From Sycon ciliatum (Eukaryota > Porifera > Calcarea > Leucosolenida > Sycettidae): 64,000 nt of DNA. Of this stretch, positions 1 to 11,900 are shown piece by piece. Numbering within the stretch: position 1 is the stretch's first letter; every line of letters begins with the position of its first letter. The stretch lies in the NCBI RefSeq assembly GCF_964019385.1, contig NC_088649.1:15672847-15736846 (forward strand), given 5' to 3'. Below the pieces are notes generated by a model that saw nothing but the letters and a program-made list of their open reading frames with translations, was not told the DNA's origin and did no database searches. The position numbers were made by a program, and so were the translations under genes.

Positions 1-1146
1 TGTACAATTCTACAGCCTTTGCTTTTCGTGGTTTCTTCTCCTCTTGGTCTTGTGTAGATAAATGCAGGAAAAAGATACTTCTCCCTTTTATAGCATTTGA
101 CTGCAGGCTTGGCATTACAACCGTCCACAACTACCAGTACCTGCTTCACTAGAAAAGTCGGGCACGCAATGCTGAGAGCTCATATGGATTTGTAACTGAG
201 ACCTTGAGTACGGGTAATTCTAGTTTTTCTTCGAGCCTCCTGGCCTTGGCTGGACATAGCAAAGACAGTTCTTTGGAACGCTCTCCGCTTTCTGTTCATA
301 GCCGCTCCTTCATCCTGGTGGAGACGCCATCGCCAGGGTCTGAGGCACAACGAGAAAACTCCTCTTCGTCTGTCTCCTCCATGATCCATGGCTCTCCAAT
401 ATTTCTAAACAAACATCTACTCCACGTAAATCATCGTTTCGAATTTGTGGAACATCTTTGGTTGTAGTGCCTCGGCTCATTTCAAGTCCAAACTCTATTA
501 TCATACATCTTGCACCGTCCAAAACCGATTAAAAAACATCATAGGGCCCCATGGGTGCTGCCTTTGGCTTTTATCATGCGTCGTATTTCTTTGACTCCGA
601 CTGTACGTACATGACTGTACATTTACCGGTACGTACCTGACAGCATTGCTACTTACAGCGAACAAAGTGCTAAAAGTGTTACTTGTCCACAAAGTCATAT
701 ACGGCTACAGGTACATGGTACAATATGCTCCAACCGTAGATCTACGCATTTCAGACACGACCAGGGTTGCATCTCATGACTGCATATAGCAGATTGTTGA
801 GAAAAAGAACAGGGATTTCAAAATAATTATCTACAATGCAATTTGTAATGCCGCTAAAACATCACACAATGCTCGTTTTGTTTGAATCTAATGCTCCATA
901 ATGCTCTGATGCTCGGATAGTCTCATAACGCCGAATATAATGCCGGCATTATCCACTGGACCCTATGTACGTCCAGATGCATTCATGCCGCTTTCAGGGC
1001 GTCAAAGGCTGTACAAGTTGAGGCTGCCAAATGTGCACTATTGGCTGGATTTCATGGAGCGCAACTGAAGTTGCCAGAACAAAACCATTCCATTGAAGCT
1101 CTATTTGGCATGCCATATTATCATACTGATAACAATTGTAACATAC
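1..1146. other. Non-coding, repeat-derived stretch
   Basis: No convincing exon was seen. Positions about 330-690 are a diverged direct copy of about 5235-5490: both share the segments around GAGGCACAAC, the CTCTTCGTCTGT-like run and GTGCTAAA followed by GTGTT. About 30-80 resembles 4850-4895. The stretch therefore probably belongs to an old interspersed repeat. Around 880-950 the word ATAATGC recurs, as it does near 31030-31110. Confidence 0.5.
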
Positions 1147-1269
1147 CTTTGCAGGATCTGCCGTCACCGTAAAACCCAGAGTTACACGTGCAGTTGTAGG
1201 ACCTAACCGTGTTGGTACACGCAGCATTGGAGTCGCAATTATGAATCTGATGTAGACATTCATCTCGCT
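1147..1269 (-). CDS. Exon encoding one calcium-binding EGF-like domain
   Basis: This 123-nt exon encodes 41 codons containing a complete six-cysteine cbEGF module: it begins RDEC, then cysteines spaced as in the family, and ends GFYGDGRSCK. The motif C-x-N-x4-Y-x-C (CTNTVRSYNC) is the family's Asn-hydroxylation/calcium-binding signature. On the minus strand the exon is preceded by a CTAG acceptor after a moderately T-rich stretch and followed by the donor G|GTATGT. Both borders are phase 1, which is the classic symmetric layout that lets EGF exons shuffle. In the family such domains lie in secreted or cell-surface proteins, stacked in tandem and rigidified by calcium. I see no second EGF exon next to it, so the gene continues outside or far upstream. 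It could belong to the same gene as the Cys-rich exon at 17148-17246. Confidence 0.85.
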
Positions 1270-2471
1270 CTAGACCACCAGCCAGGTTGAAACACAAGGA
1301 GTACATAAATGTAATGAGCCCCAGGCTGAGAAAAGGGTGCTATTGGTATTTTTGGTTAAATTGAGTTAGATAGCATACCTAAAACTCAAAATCTCACTGA
1401 TTCATATGCGGAAAACCGTGTTGAAAAATCTCGAAGTATTTAATAGTAACGGCCACAGATGTGAAGGCAACTTTACAGAGCGAAGGTCTGTACCCTGCTT
1501 TCAAGTGCCCTTTTCTCAGTTGTGCGAGTGAGGCCAATAGCACCCTTTTCTTAGCCCGAGGCTCTAAAATGTAGGAGGGACAAATCAAACTCACGTAATG
1601 GATACAGTTAACACTAATACACTGCCGGTAATGATTGACACTAATTCTAGGAAGTCATGAAATCTGCTAAGCTGGCGTTTGAGTGCTTCTCGGTTCCATT
1701 GTTGTATTTGTTGTTGTCCCGTCCAGTGCTCGGATCCAGCGGATAATGCTCCGAAAATGGTTTGTATAGTTCTACTCATAATGCTCCAAAAGCTACTCTA
1801 TAAATGATAATTTCATCCAGCACTTGCGCAAAGAGTGAATAGCAACTGAATTAAGCGGTTGCCCGTTGACAAACCCCTTTTTTACGATGCATTTGCGTGA
1901 TGCCCACCATTTTCTGAGTGATGAATTATAATGCTGATTAAACGTAATCAAGTAGCGTGCTCAATTGTCCGAAGAGTGCTCAATACCCATATAGGGGCAG
2001 AGGCACACACAAGAGGGAAAGAGAGAGAGAGAGAGGTAGTGATGGGGAAGCTGTGTTTTGTCATTTCCAAAATCGGCCCGATTTTCTCGCCTAATCGGCT
2101 TTTTGATCGGCTAAGAAAATGTCCAAATTTGGCCATACTATGAGCCCCAAAGTCAGAATTTGGCTCAAAGCGGTACTTGAACTCTTGAAGTCACCTCATA
2201 CAGTATACTGAGTATAGATATGTACATTTACATGCTTTGAGAAGGGTGTTGTGAACCGTCTGATTCTCTAAAGTGTCAGGAACGAACGACCACACTGCAC
2301 ACGGCACGAGGACAACTATTGACTCTTAACGGTGTATTTCACTTGTTCGAACATAATAACTAACACTAAGATCACCAGGTATTTATAGCATGCAAAAGAC
2401 AGCGTATATCAGAAAAGCGTACACATAATATATAACATGACATGATATGACAGTGTATACAGTAAACCAGC
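1270..2471. other. Intron/intergenic sequence without recognised genes
   Basis: No supported exon or TE boundary. A short (GA)n tract lies near 2020-2036. A potential donor (GTGAGT on minus, near 1601) was considered, but the phase needed to join the downstream EGF exon meets a stop codon. Confidence 0.4.
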
Positions 2472-3340
2472 ATGTACCCAACCCTTGGTCGATCAGACCA
2501 TGCAGTAATCGCCACCAACTTCCAGCTAACTCCATCCCATGATATTCCAGACACCTGGACCGTTTGGCGTTACCAACATGCTGATTGGCCTCTGCTCACA
2601 CCCTTCTACCAAGCAACCGCGTGGAACGAACTGATCACTGATGATCCTGACTCCTCTTGCAGTAATGTAACTAAGCGTAGTTTTGTGGGCATGGGACGCT
2701 GACTCCGCAAGCACTCGACTAATCTTGTTCTTCAGGCAGAGTATAGATGGGCATGCTTGGCTTCTGTGCGCGACTATCCAGCGCTAAGCAAGCACATCTC
2801 CAGCACACCAGAGTGAAGCCTGCAACAGGCAGTCTCCAGGATTAGGAGTAGTGGAGCCTGAGCAAGCACTCCGGAGGGCTCGGTAGAGACAGCTCTATCC
2901 CAGTTCTCATCGACAGCCATGGCAATGAGCACACCAGGAATACCGAGAAGGCCGAACTCATATGCCAGTACTTCGCTGATAAATGCAGCCTTGAGAATGA
3001 CTTTGACGCCTCCTGCATAATGCGCTCTGTTCGCCTACGCTCCCAGAACTTGCTCACTACAATCCACTTCCGCCCAGCCACAATGCGCCGCATCCTGCTT
3101 GCTTTCGACCCCAGGAAGGCCACTGGACCTGACTCAATACCTGCCATGGTGAAGATTTGCGCCTAACCATTGGCTCTCCCACTTTCCCGGCTATTTGCCC
3201 AGTGCTTCCGCAATGGCTATCAACCTGTAACTTAGAAACTTGCAAATGTTGTGCCTGTTCACAAAAAAGGGTCAAAGTCCAATCCCAAGAATTACCGACC
3301 GATTCCCCTGTTGTCTATCACATCATACCTTGCCATGATC
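2472..3340 (+). pseudogene. LINE (CR1/Jockey-like) endonuclease-RT linker and early RT fragment
   Basis: Reading on the plus strand, the segment begins at the end of an AP-endonuclease domain (LGRSDHAVI) and continues through the linker into the first RT blocks: FRPATMRRIL, ATGPDSIPA, then VVPVHKKGSKSNPKNYRPI and PLLSITS. Conservation stops near 3335, where a CCCC/AGCC-rich stretch begins. Two in-frame stops (near 3162 and 3228) and the missing catalytic core make this dead. In the family these enzymes nick target DNA and reverse transcribe the LINE RNA at the nick. Confidence 0.8.
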
Positions 3341-3856
3341 ACAGCCCTCCTACCCCCTCCAGCTCCAGCCCCGGCCCGGGCCCGCACCCGAGCCAGCGTG
3401 CGCACAGTTGCGAACCACCGTCCACTCCAGCTGACCAAAACCTCAGTCCCACCTCAGTCTCGGAACAATGTCCTTCCATTTTCTCCCGTGCTTTTTCCCC
3501 TCATGCTTATGCTTATGCTTCCCTCCCTCATCTGGTGTGCCATGTGAAGATGCTGAGAACTCTGGTCGCCGGTTGAGCATGGCAACCCCCACCAGCACCA
3601 TCTCACCCCATGCTAGCCCCATGTGCGTGCCGGTGAGTTGTGTATTTTCTTGAGCGCCCGTTTTTCCCTCTTCATTACAAGACAAGTGCAGTTTAGCGCG
3701 TACCGGTGTTGGCGTATGATTTCCTTTCTTCTTTTTGCTTTTAGCATTTTATCGCTCCACAGGTACACTCGATCTCAGGTACTCTCTTGAATTCTTTTCA
3801 TAGCCAATGTTTGCGGCGAATTTTTCGGCCGGCCGATTTGGAAAATGCCTAGCTGT

Positions 3857-3934
3857 GTTGCAACTCCGAGTCTCACGCAGTCAGGATCATTAGGCAACGT
3901 GTGATCCTGATTGCTGGAAACTCGGAGTTGCAAC
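3857..3934. repeat. Inverted repeat, decayed hammerhead-type terminal fragment
   Basis: Two arms of about 15 nt (GTTGCAACTCCGAGT and its complement) with further inner pairing TCAGGATCA / TGATCCTGA. The half reading GAAACTCGGAGTTG matches the 3' half of the better preserved hammerhead at 40979-41022, as does the following AACTTCCA-like sequence. It looks like two fused, opposed copies of the same terminal element. Confidence 0.55.
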
Positions 3935-4103
3935 GCAACTTCCACTCTCGTCCTTAGAAAGGGATATACTGCTCTCGATTTTAGACCAAAAGGAAGAAAA
4001 ATTACACATTGTCGAACCTCCAGCAAGGAATGCACATTGTCAAGTTGCCTCTGAAGCCGCCCCAACTTATCTCACGCCAGCTCCGTCACCTCCAAGTATA
4101 CTG
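3935..4103. other. Short spacer
   Basis: Continues the Penelope-tail-like fragment to about 3960, then unrecognised sequence. Confidence 0.3.
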
Positions 4104-4585
4104 CAGTCAGACCTCGCTTAACCGCACACATCTGTTTTCCACAAAAATATCCGGATAGGCGAGGGAACCGGATAACTGAACACACATACTGTACATGCAT
4201 GTGGCATGTCAAAAGCAGTGACATTGTACATACATGTAGACGGGTCCTATGCAGTACAACTAGCCTGCACAGTATCTAAAACAAGCGAGAAAAATGACAA
4301 GTGCATGCAACTGAGTGCTGTTCACATGCACCCAGCAGGTCAAGGACCTCATTTGCCTGTACAACTCCCTGATTCTAGCTTCTGCAAGGCACATGCAACC
4401 GGATACGACGAAGCTTTTTGTACACATTTCAACCAGTTTGTACACAAAATCATGCACCGGTATGCGGATCGCGAGGTCCGGTTATGTTGTATGCATAACA
4501 TATGCTGCACATCGGTAACCAGCGATTTTCTTCCGTATGGCGAGGGATCCGGATAAACGAGGACCGGATAAGCGAGGTCTGACTG
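4104..4585. mobile_element. Tigger/pogo-type MITE
   Basis: Terminal inverted repeats start CAGTCAGACCTCGCTTA and are complementary at the right end (TAAGCGAGGTCTGACTG). Subterminal CGGATA(A)..CGAGG words are repeated inside both ends. The right flank is TA as expected for pogo-type insertions; the left flank reads CTG after TATA, so the duplication is not clean. There is no transposase, so it is non-autonomous. The TIR differs from that of the autonomous element at 45563-47757. Confidence 0.8.
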
Positions 4586-6140
4586 TATGACACAATCCCT
4601 TCTCCTGTGGCTCCTCACCCTGGAAACCTTGAAGCAAGCAGGGCTGTAGTAGAATAGTGGGTGTATCTTATGTTCCCTTTGTAATCCTGGTAGTGAGAGG
4701 TGAAAACCATCATTGCTGGTGATGCCTTCATTCGAAACAGTAGGCATTAGGGCAGTTCCTGAGACCAGATCGCCGATCAAGATCCCTCCCTTCCACAGAA
4801 AGCCTAGTGACACGTGGTGAGAAGCGGTTATTTCGCCGCTTTCCATCCTTTGTTGTCTTCTTCTCCTTTTGGTGTTGTGTTGATAAATGGGTGACCAGAA
4901 TATTCTTTTTTTGACCCCTAATCTTTTTTTGCCATAGTTAAATTGGCTCACTATCCGAGTTCAGAATTAGTCGTGTGCACAGGTAGTCGGGTACCCATGC
5001 TACCCGTGAGGACCTCGTGTAGACTGGTACAGAATAGTACCCGGAAACCTGAAGTCGCAGATGACATCATGTACAGTGCACGTGTGCAAATTCATGTAGT
5101 ACTCTGCACGTCTACCCAGCATGTAAGGGAAAGGGTGCATTGCGGTGTTACCATGGAAACATTACCCGATCTGCCACTCGTGCAAAACTACTCGAACCCG
5201 ATACCCGAAGAAAATGACTTGCTTATAACCATGTATAATTCTAGTTGAGGCACAACAAAAACCACCTCTTTGTCTGTTTGATAATCACTTCACGAACATC
5301 TCTTTGATCCTCTAATCTCCACATGATTTCTCGCAAAATCCCAAAACACGTCCGCACCTCGGATTTGTGTAGCAGCTTTGGTTCGGCATGCTGCATAAGT
5401 CTTGTACATTTACCTGACTACAGTTGCTACACATTGAAGTGCTAAAGGTGTTGCATGTCTACTACACACAAAATTATGTACCGGTACAATTCGTTTTAGC
5501 TAAACTGTTACACAAATCCATGGAAACCAAGGAGCCGTGCGCGAATTAAACAGACAAAGGTGAGCATTCTCGCTGTGCCCCAGGGTCGGGCGATAGTGTC
5601 AATGGCGATACTAAAGTAGACACTGATTCATTGATGAAATTGGACGAGGTTTTAGGAGAAACTATGAACAGAAACAGCTAGTTACACATATCTACAATTA
5701 TCGAGTCCAATCCAGCGGGCTCAAAAAGAACTAGATCCTTCATAGCATAAAAACGTTGCTCCTGGACTCACACGTCTCTGGATGAGAATTGTCAGATGAC
5801 ATATGACGCAGGTACCTTGCATTTAGATTGTGGAGCTTCTGCTTACATAACTGCTTGATGTTCTTTCTCTTCTTATTGTTAGGTACCTCCGCCCGTGGTA
5901 CGTCATTCTCACCTACGTCATTCTCACCTTTCGTTCCGTTGGCCTGGGTAGCTACTTGCGCACCCATGTTTGCCATAGCTACCCAGGCCCTATATATTGC
6001 GTCAACTCTCTTCAGATCTCTCTCTCTCTCAACTCTCTTCAAAATATCTCTCTCTTTCATAATGTGGTCGTTTATTTCCTCTTTCTCTCCGTCTCTCTGT
6101 CTATGATAAATGTCTTCCCACTACTAGTACCTGTCCCAAG
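4586..6140. other. Non-coding, repeat-rich spacer
   Basis: Contains the second copy (5235-5490) of the repeat described at 330-690. Downstream, 5740-6110 has TCTC-rich low-complexity sequence around 6010-6060. No host exon or intact TE protein was found. Confidence 0.4.
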
Positions 6141-6222
6141 TTGTTCCTTTGTGTACATGTATTCTCATTCATCATTTTGTAATTTCCGCTTCACTTATAC
6201 TATTAATCGCATTAATAAAACT
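6141..6222 (+). repeat. Penelope-type terminal repeat fragment
   Basis: The stretch from TACATGTATTCTCATTCATC to CGCATTAATAAA is nearly identical to 40157-40218 and to the complement of 39740-39795. It ends in an AATAAA-like word, as a retroelement 3' end would. The BEL element is inserted 110 bp downstream. Confidence 0.6.
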
Positions 6223-6331
6223 CCTTGTATGACTCAACATTATCATTACATTCTATATTTTTTAACATAATTATGACCTCAGATGGTGAGCCAAGGAATA
6301 TTTTTGTCACATGGAAATTGTGGGTACAAGT

Positions 6332-6824
6332 TGTTCCGTATTCCCCGGAGCCAGGTTGCATCAGTACCGTAACTGTAATACCGACTGCGGATACTTTCCG
6401 AACCCACGTTCAACAATGGAGACAAACTTTACTGGTTCGAGTTCTCACTCTCAAAACACCAACTCCATCTTGGATTATCTTGGATGCACTCTAACCATGC
6501 CCTAGCAAAATCTATAACAAGAACCTAGCTAGAACTGACTGTAGAACAAAGAATACACAGCTACATGTATAAGCAAGCGTCGATGTGTATAGGGAGTACA
6601 AGCAACACTGTCAATGGTGAATGCGTGACGTAGTCTAATGAGTACGTGTTGGCGGTCAGACACTTGACCTTATCGTATTATGGTATGAGTCATGCACATG
6701 TATGGAGCTTGAGGCAGTCATGCATGGCTACAGGTGTAGTGCTCGATGAATGCACGCAAAGTGCAGTCCTGTAATGTGACCTGTTGAAACCTGAACGGTA
6801 CCAGGCGTCACCACGACTCCGACA
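6332..6824 (-). repeat. BEL/Pao 3' LTR
   Basis: 493-bp LTR beginning TGTTCCGTATTCC and ending CGACTCCGACA as written on the plus strand. On the element's strand this is the downstream LTR. Confidence 0.95.
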
Positions 6825-6838
6825 TACCTCCCTCGCGA
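6825..6838 (-). promoter_or_regulatory. Candidate polypurine tract
   Basis: On the minus strand the bases just inside the 3' LTR read GCGAGGGAGGTA, the place where plus-strand DNA synthesis is primed in LTR elements. The purine run is short and broken, so it is identified mainly by position. Confidence 0.5.
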
Positions 6839-7107
6839 ACGAATCATAGCCTAATCAATGTATGCGAGTGAGACAAACTAATATTCCGAGTGATGTTCTA
6901 ACTCCTGGGGAACTGCTATTGGATGTCACACCTAACATCATTGTGTCAAATGCATGCCGTAACGTCACTAGACATATCCGGGAACGAGGATACGTCTTAT
7001 CTAGCCGGTTGGATGTATTGTTCACTCTGATTGTGGATTGCTTGCTAACACTACAGTCACAGCCTTACTACCTCATCGCCACTGCCGTACCACCATCCAC
7101 TATTTGC

Positions 7108-8955
7108 TCAGCTGGTGACATTGTCCACATTGACGTTGGCTGTGGCTGGGCAGTTCTCGGAGTCGAGCTCCACCTCACCCTCTGTTACCTCCAGTGGGAT
7201 GAGGCGATGAACTGATCGTCGATACTCCTTGCCTTTGATCTTCACGTTGACTGCACGGACGACACCATCTTGCCCTGGGTATGTGGCTGTGACGCGTCCC
7301 AGAGGCCATGTCGCGCGCGGAGTACTCTCATCCATGACAAGGAAGACCTCACCCTCCTCGACGTCTTTTGCCTTCCTGTACCACTTGGACCGGACGTTTA
7401 GCGCCGGGACCATCTCGCGCAGCCACCTCTTCCAAACTTGCCTTGTCAGCACTTGTAGAAACAGCCAGCGCCGTCTGGGGTGGACCTTCTCCAGATCCTC
7501 TGTCTCCGCCTCGAGGTGTGTGACTGCAGCCGCGCGTCCCATCAGGAAGTGGTTTGGCGTCAACGCTTCTGGATCGTCGCTGTCAGATGATACGGTGGTA
7601 AGGGGACGGGAATTCAGCATTGCCTCGGCATGTACCAGCGCTGTTGAGAACTCCTCATCCGTGAGGCCAGCCTGGTGCAGCACATGCCAGAGTGCGCGTT
7701 TGACTGCCTTGACCATCGTTTCTACTACACCACCGAAGTGGGGCGTTCTCGATGGGTTGAAATGCCACTGTACATCTCGCAGCTCGGAGTGGGTGGTTAG
7801 GCGGTCTTGATCTATCGTGCAGGCGGCTTCGCGCAGCTGTCGCTCTGCGGCGGTGAAGTTCGACCCGTTGTCTGTCACTATGAACTCCGGGGTTCCACGC
7901 CTCTTGCAGAATCGGGTCATCGCCATCAAGAACCCATCTGTGTCGAGCAAGTTGACGGGCTCCAGATGTACCGCTCTGGTCAGCAGGCACGAGAATACGC
8001 AGATATACCGCTTCTGCTGCACCTTGCCTCGTCCCTGGCGCGTCAGAAATGGACCGGCAAAGTCGATGGTCACCTTGCTGAAGGCGATAAGTGGTGACGA
8101 GGTCCGGTAATCCGGCAACCCTCCCATGATTGGAGTCAAAGCCTTCGCGTAGCCTCGTCGGCACTTGACACACCTGTGGCGATGCTGTCGCACAACGGAC
8201 TTCCCGTTTATCAGCCAGTACCGGTTGCTGAGGTTGGCCAGCAGGTGGTTGGGACCCATGGAGTGCTGACATCTCTCGTCTTCGTCATCCACGATCAGGG
8301 CTGTGACCCGATGTTTCGGGGGCAGGATGATGGGGTGTCTTGTCGTCAGCGGCAGATGGTGTGCAGTGGTGAGTCTCCCACCGACCGTCAGTACGGTTGT
8401 GCCATGTGCCTCCTCCAGCTGGGGTCGCAGCTTCAGCAATGGCTCGTTGGGATCGGGTTCCTTGCCGGACTCCAGTCGCTTGATGACCTTGCCATACACC
8501 TCCTCCTGGGCCTTCCGTACCCAGAACACGTCGGCCGCCTGGACCTCTGCAGGGGAGAGAGCGGGTACTGTCATACCGTTCACTGACTTGGCAGATCCAA
8601 ACTTGCGTCGTGGAGCGGGTGTTGGTCTGTTGGCGCCAGCCTCCCTCGGTATACGGACGTTACGTACAAAGCGCTGACACCAAGCGGTGACACGGATGAG
8701 CCGCGTCCAAGACGAGAAGTTGGAGGGGTCAAGCTGGTACTTCCCTGGAACCGCGCTGAACGACATAGCGGATCGCTTCTTCAGCTCTGCCGGCAGACTA
8801 CTGGGAACCTCGATCGGCCGCGCCGGGAATGCACTCTCGGGTCCGCGTAGGAACTTCGGGCCATGCCACCAGTCGTCATCGGATGCGAGCTGGGCTGCAG
8901 ATAGGCCCCGGGTGCCCTTGTCCGCAGGGTTGATTGATGTCGGAACGTGCCTCCA
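7108..8955 (-). CDS. BEL/Pao pol C-terminal part: integrase and DUF5641-like tail
   Basis: Same reading frame as the upstream polyprotein, continuing directly after the TAG at 8956-8958; the first Met is at 8766. It begins with the RNase H-integrase linker (HVPTSINPADKGTRG, typical of BEL/Pao), followed by an H-H-C-C integrase zinc site (HRHRCVKCRR) and the catalytic core (TIDFAGPF, then TDNGSNF and the later conserved Glu segment FGGVVETMVK). The tail contains WPLGRV and GKEYRRSVHRL, as in the C-terminal domain that follows integrase in BEL/Pao. Integrase inserts the cDNA into the host genome. No other stop or frameshift is visible across this part. It ends in TGA about 270 bp before the 3' LTR. 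Confidence 0.9.
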   Translation of the reverse strand, partial: WRHVPTSINPADKGTRGLSAAQLASDDDWWHGPKFLRGPESAFPARPIEVPSSLPAELKKRSAMSFSAVPGKYQLDPSNFSSWTRLIRVTAWCQRFVRNVRIPREAGANRPTPAPRRKFGSAKSVNGMTVPALSPAEVQAADVFWVRKAQEEVYGKVIKRLESGKEPDPNEPLLKLRPQLEEAHGTTVLTVGGRLTTAHHLPLTTRHPIILPPKHRVTALIVDDEDERCQHSMGPNHLLANLSNRYWLINGKSVVRQHRHRCVKCRRGYAKALTPIMGGLPDYRTSSPLIAFSKVTIDFAGPFLTRQGRGKVQQKRYICVFSCLLTRAVHLEPVNLLDTDGFLMAMTRFCKRRGTPEFIVTDNGSNFTAAERQLREAACTIDQDRLTTHSELRDVQWHFNPSRTPHFGGVVETMVKAVKRALWHVLHQAGLTDEEFSTALVHAEAMLNSRPLTTVSSDSDDPEALTPNHFLMGRAAAVTHLEAETEDLEKVHPRRRWLFLQVLTRQVWKRWLREMVPALNVRSKWYRKAKDVEEGEVFLVMDESTPRATWPLGRVTATYPGQDGVVRAVNVKIKGKEYRRSVHRLIPLEVTEGEVELDSENCPATANVNVDNVTS

Positions 8956-11900
8956 CTAACGGGGGTCCGACAGTGCTTGGATCTTGCTGACCCTGTTGCC
9001 CACCTCGACTTTGAAACGGCGGCTGTGTGAGCGAAGCCAGTACAGGACATTGAGGCTATCACTCCAGTACGTGATGTCGGACGAGCTGATGCCGAGGGCT
9101 TGGGCGACTTGTTCGGCTACCTCGGCGCCGAGTACAGCTGCTCGTAGCTCAAGCATAGGGATCGACTGTCGGTGTAGCGGGGCTGGTTTAGCCTTGGCCA
9201 TGGCCAGCGTGGACCGAGCCATGCCGTCTGGATAACTCGCCCGTACGTAGACTGCTGTTGCGACTGCTGCGTCGGATGCGTCAACGAACACATGGAGGCT
9301 GAGCTCTGCATCGGCCGGATCCCGGTTTGGGTCCTTGAATGACCTGGTGGCTCTCACGGCTTCTAGCTTGGGCAGTTCCTCGAAGAACTTCCTCCAACCC
9401 TTAGCCTCAGGCTCTGCGAACTCCTCATCCCATTCCAGCCCGCGGAGGCAGGCGTCCTGGAACATGACCTTTGCTCGGATGGTGTAGGGTGACACTTGCC
9501 CTCGTGGGTCAAACAGAGAGGCCATCTTGCTCAGGACAGTGCGCTTGGTGTACTGCGTGATGACGGGCACCTGGTACTTGAACGTGAAATGGTCGCTCTC
9601 AGCATCCCAGGCGACTCCTAGCGTCTTCACGCAGGGTAGCGTGGGGTGTTGGTGGTCAGCTACCGAGATCAGCGTGTTCGGCGCCCGGTCGGCTTCTGGC
9701 ACAGACTTCATGACCTCTGCACTGTTCGACATCCACTTCCGTAGATGGAAGCCTCCCTTGGCCAGTGTCTCCTGGACGTCAGTACGTAGGCCCACCGCCG
9801 CCTCTGGCGTTGGCGCAGACGCGAGTAGGTCGTCCACATAGAGGTTGTCCATGATGATGGTGTGTGTGGGTGACCCTTCGGCGGCATAGGTGGCCGCGAC
9901 AGCCTGGACGGCCTTTCCGGCGAGGTATGGCGACGCCTTACACCCGAAGCACACTCGCTGGAATTCGAACACCTTGGCTCTTCCGTCGACCTCCCACAGG
10001 AATCGGTGATACCTGCGGTCTCTCTCAGCCAGCTCCACTTGCAGGAACATCTCGCTGATGTTTGCCATCAGAGCCACAGGTTCCTTACAGAACTTGAGTA
10101 GGCAACTCACGATGTTGTTCTGTAGTGCTGGGCCGGCGTGCATCTCCTCGTTGATCGAGACGTCGTTCTTCTTGGCCGCCGCGTCAAACACTATCCGCAC
10201 CTTGGTGGTGGTGCGGTCCTCCTTGATCACGGGAAAGTGGGGCAGGAACCACTGGTCATCCGCATCGTTGTGCACTTCCGTCTCGGGCACCTCGCGGATA
10301 TACCCCTTCGTCAGGTACTGTTGGATGACAGCGGCGTACGCTGCTGCGAGCTCAGGTCGTTTGTACAGGGACCGTTGGAGACTCGCCAGTCGTTGTTGGG
10401 CCATCGGTCTGTTCGAGGTCACGTGAGGCTTTCTGTCTTCAGCGACCCACGGGATGCCAATGGTGACACGGTTGTTGTTGAGGCTCATGGTGTCGTCAGT
10501 CACCTTCTCGGCTTCACGCTCAGCTCGAGACATGGTCTCTCCCGTGGCTGTAGAGCGGATGGTGTCTAAATTGAACATGCTACGCACCATGGCATTCAGC
10601 TCCAGGGTTGGCTCGGTGGGCTCTGCGGTCGCGGCATGTGTGGCGTGGTGGACGGTTGGTTCCGCCGATGTTCCGCTCCCCTCCAGGAGACCGAAACAAA
10701 TCCATCCGAGTGGTGTCTTTCTTGCGATTGGACCATGGCCAGGCCCACGGCGTTCGGCTAGCAAGGCGTGCAACTGTGGAACGTCAAGGCCCAGTAGGAT
10801 GTCCACAGTTGGGTTAGCTGGGGTATCCGGATTCATCCCGCGCAGGTGTGGCCAGCTTGCCTTCTGCGCATCCCAGTCCACACGTTGCATGTCGGCGGTT
10901 ATCTGAGGGAGAATGACCGCCTGCACTGGGGTTGTTGCAGTTGAGTCTTTGTGACAGATCTCTATGGGAGCGATCCTGGACTCGTGCTGCAGACAGCTGC
11001 CACCGAGAACAGTCGTGCGCACGGACGTGGTCTCACCGGGTGGGACATTCAGCTTCTCAGCCATGTTGGTGGTGATGAAGCTGCAGGTGGACCCAGAATC
11101 CAGCATGATCGTTGCTTGTAGCTCGACGTCTCCACATCTCACTGTCCCCACAGTCGTCATCAGAGCTGGTAGGTTTGCTGGGGTTTCGGCATGCAGGGCG
11201 CTCGCTGCAGAAGCCATATTCGCGGTGTTGGTGCGAGCGGCGTTTTGTTGGCTACCGCTGCTAGGCCTGTCAGAGTCGTCCCTGTGGAGCAGCGTGTTGT
11301 GCTTGCCTTTGCACTTCCTGCAGTGGCTCGAGGTGCAATTTCTGGCGAAGTGGCCGTCCTGTAGACAGTTCACACACAGGCCCAAGAGGCGCACCAGCTC
11401 TGATCGCTTCTGGACGGGTAGCTGTTGGAACTCCTTGCACTGCGCCATTGCGTGCTCTTCCATGCACTTCCTGCAGCTCTTCTTCTTCCTTGGGGAGTCA
11501 GAGGTGGCGTCGCGGGTAGTGCCCGCTGTTACTGCGGCCAGGGTCGTTGACCTTCTAGGCGGTGGGGTTGGCTGAACGGCGGCCGTCTTGGTGGAGGTTG
11601 GTGTCACCAGAGAGGCGGCTTCCGCTCGTTCGGCCAACCACTCAGACAAGACACCAAGGTCTAGTTCATCCGTACTAAGGCCCTTGGCCTTCACATACTC
11701 GCCCCACTGCATTCGATGGGGGAGCGACAGCTTGGCCACCAGCTCATCACGGAGCGCAGGGTTGTTCCTGTGGCCATGGCTCTTTAGCAGCTTCATAGTG
11801 AGGACGATGTTCCTCACAGATGTGGCCAAGGAGTGCAGGGCGTCCGTGTCCTCTGCTCTGGCTGGCTTCAGCGCCTTGGCCTGCTCGATTAGCTGTTTCA

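Noticed and set aside
1601..1770. Candidate exon with a GTGAGT donor upstream of the EGF exon
   Set aside because: The phase required to join the phase-1 EGF exon contains a stop codon.
6862..8677. Plus-strand frames opposite the integrase region
   Set aside because: Shadows of the BEL/Pao pol gene; no independent support.
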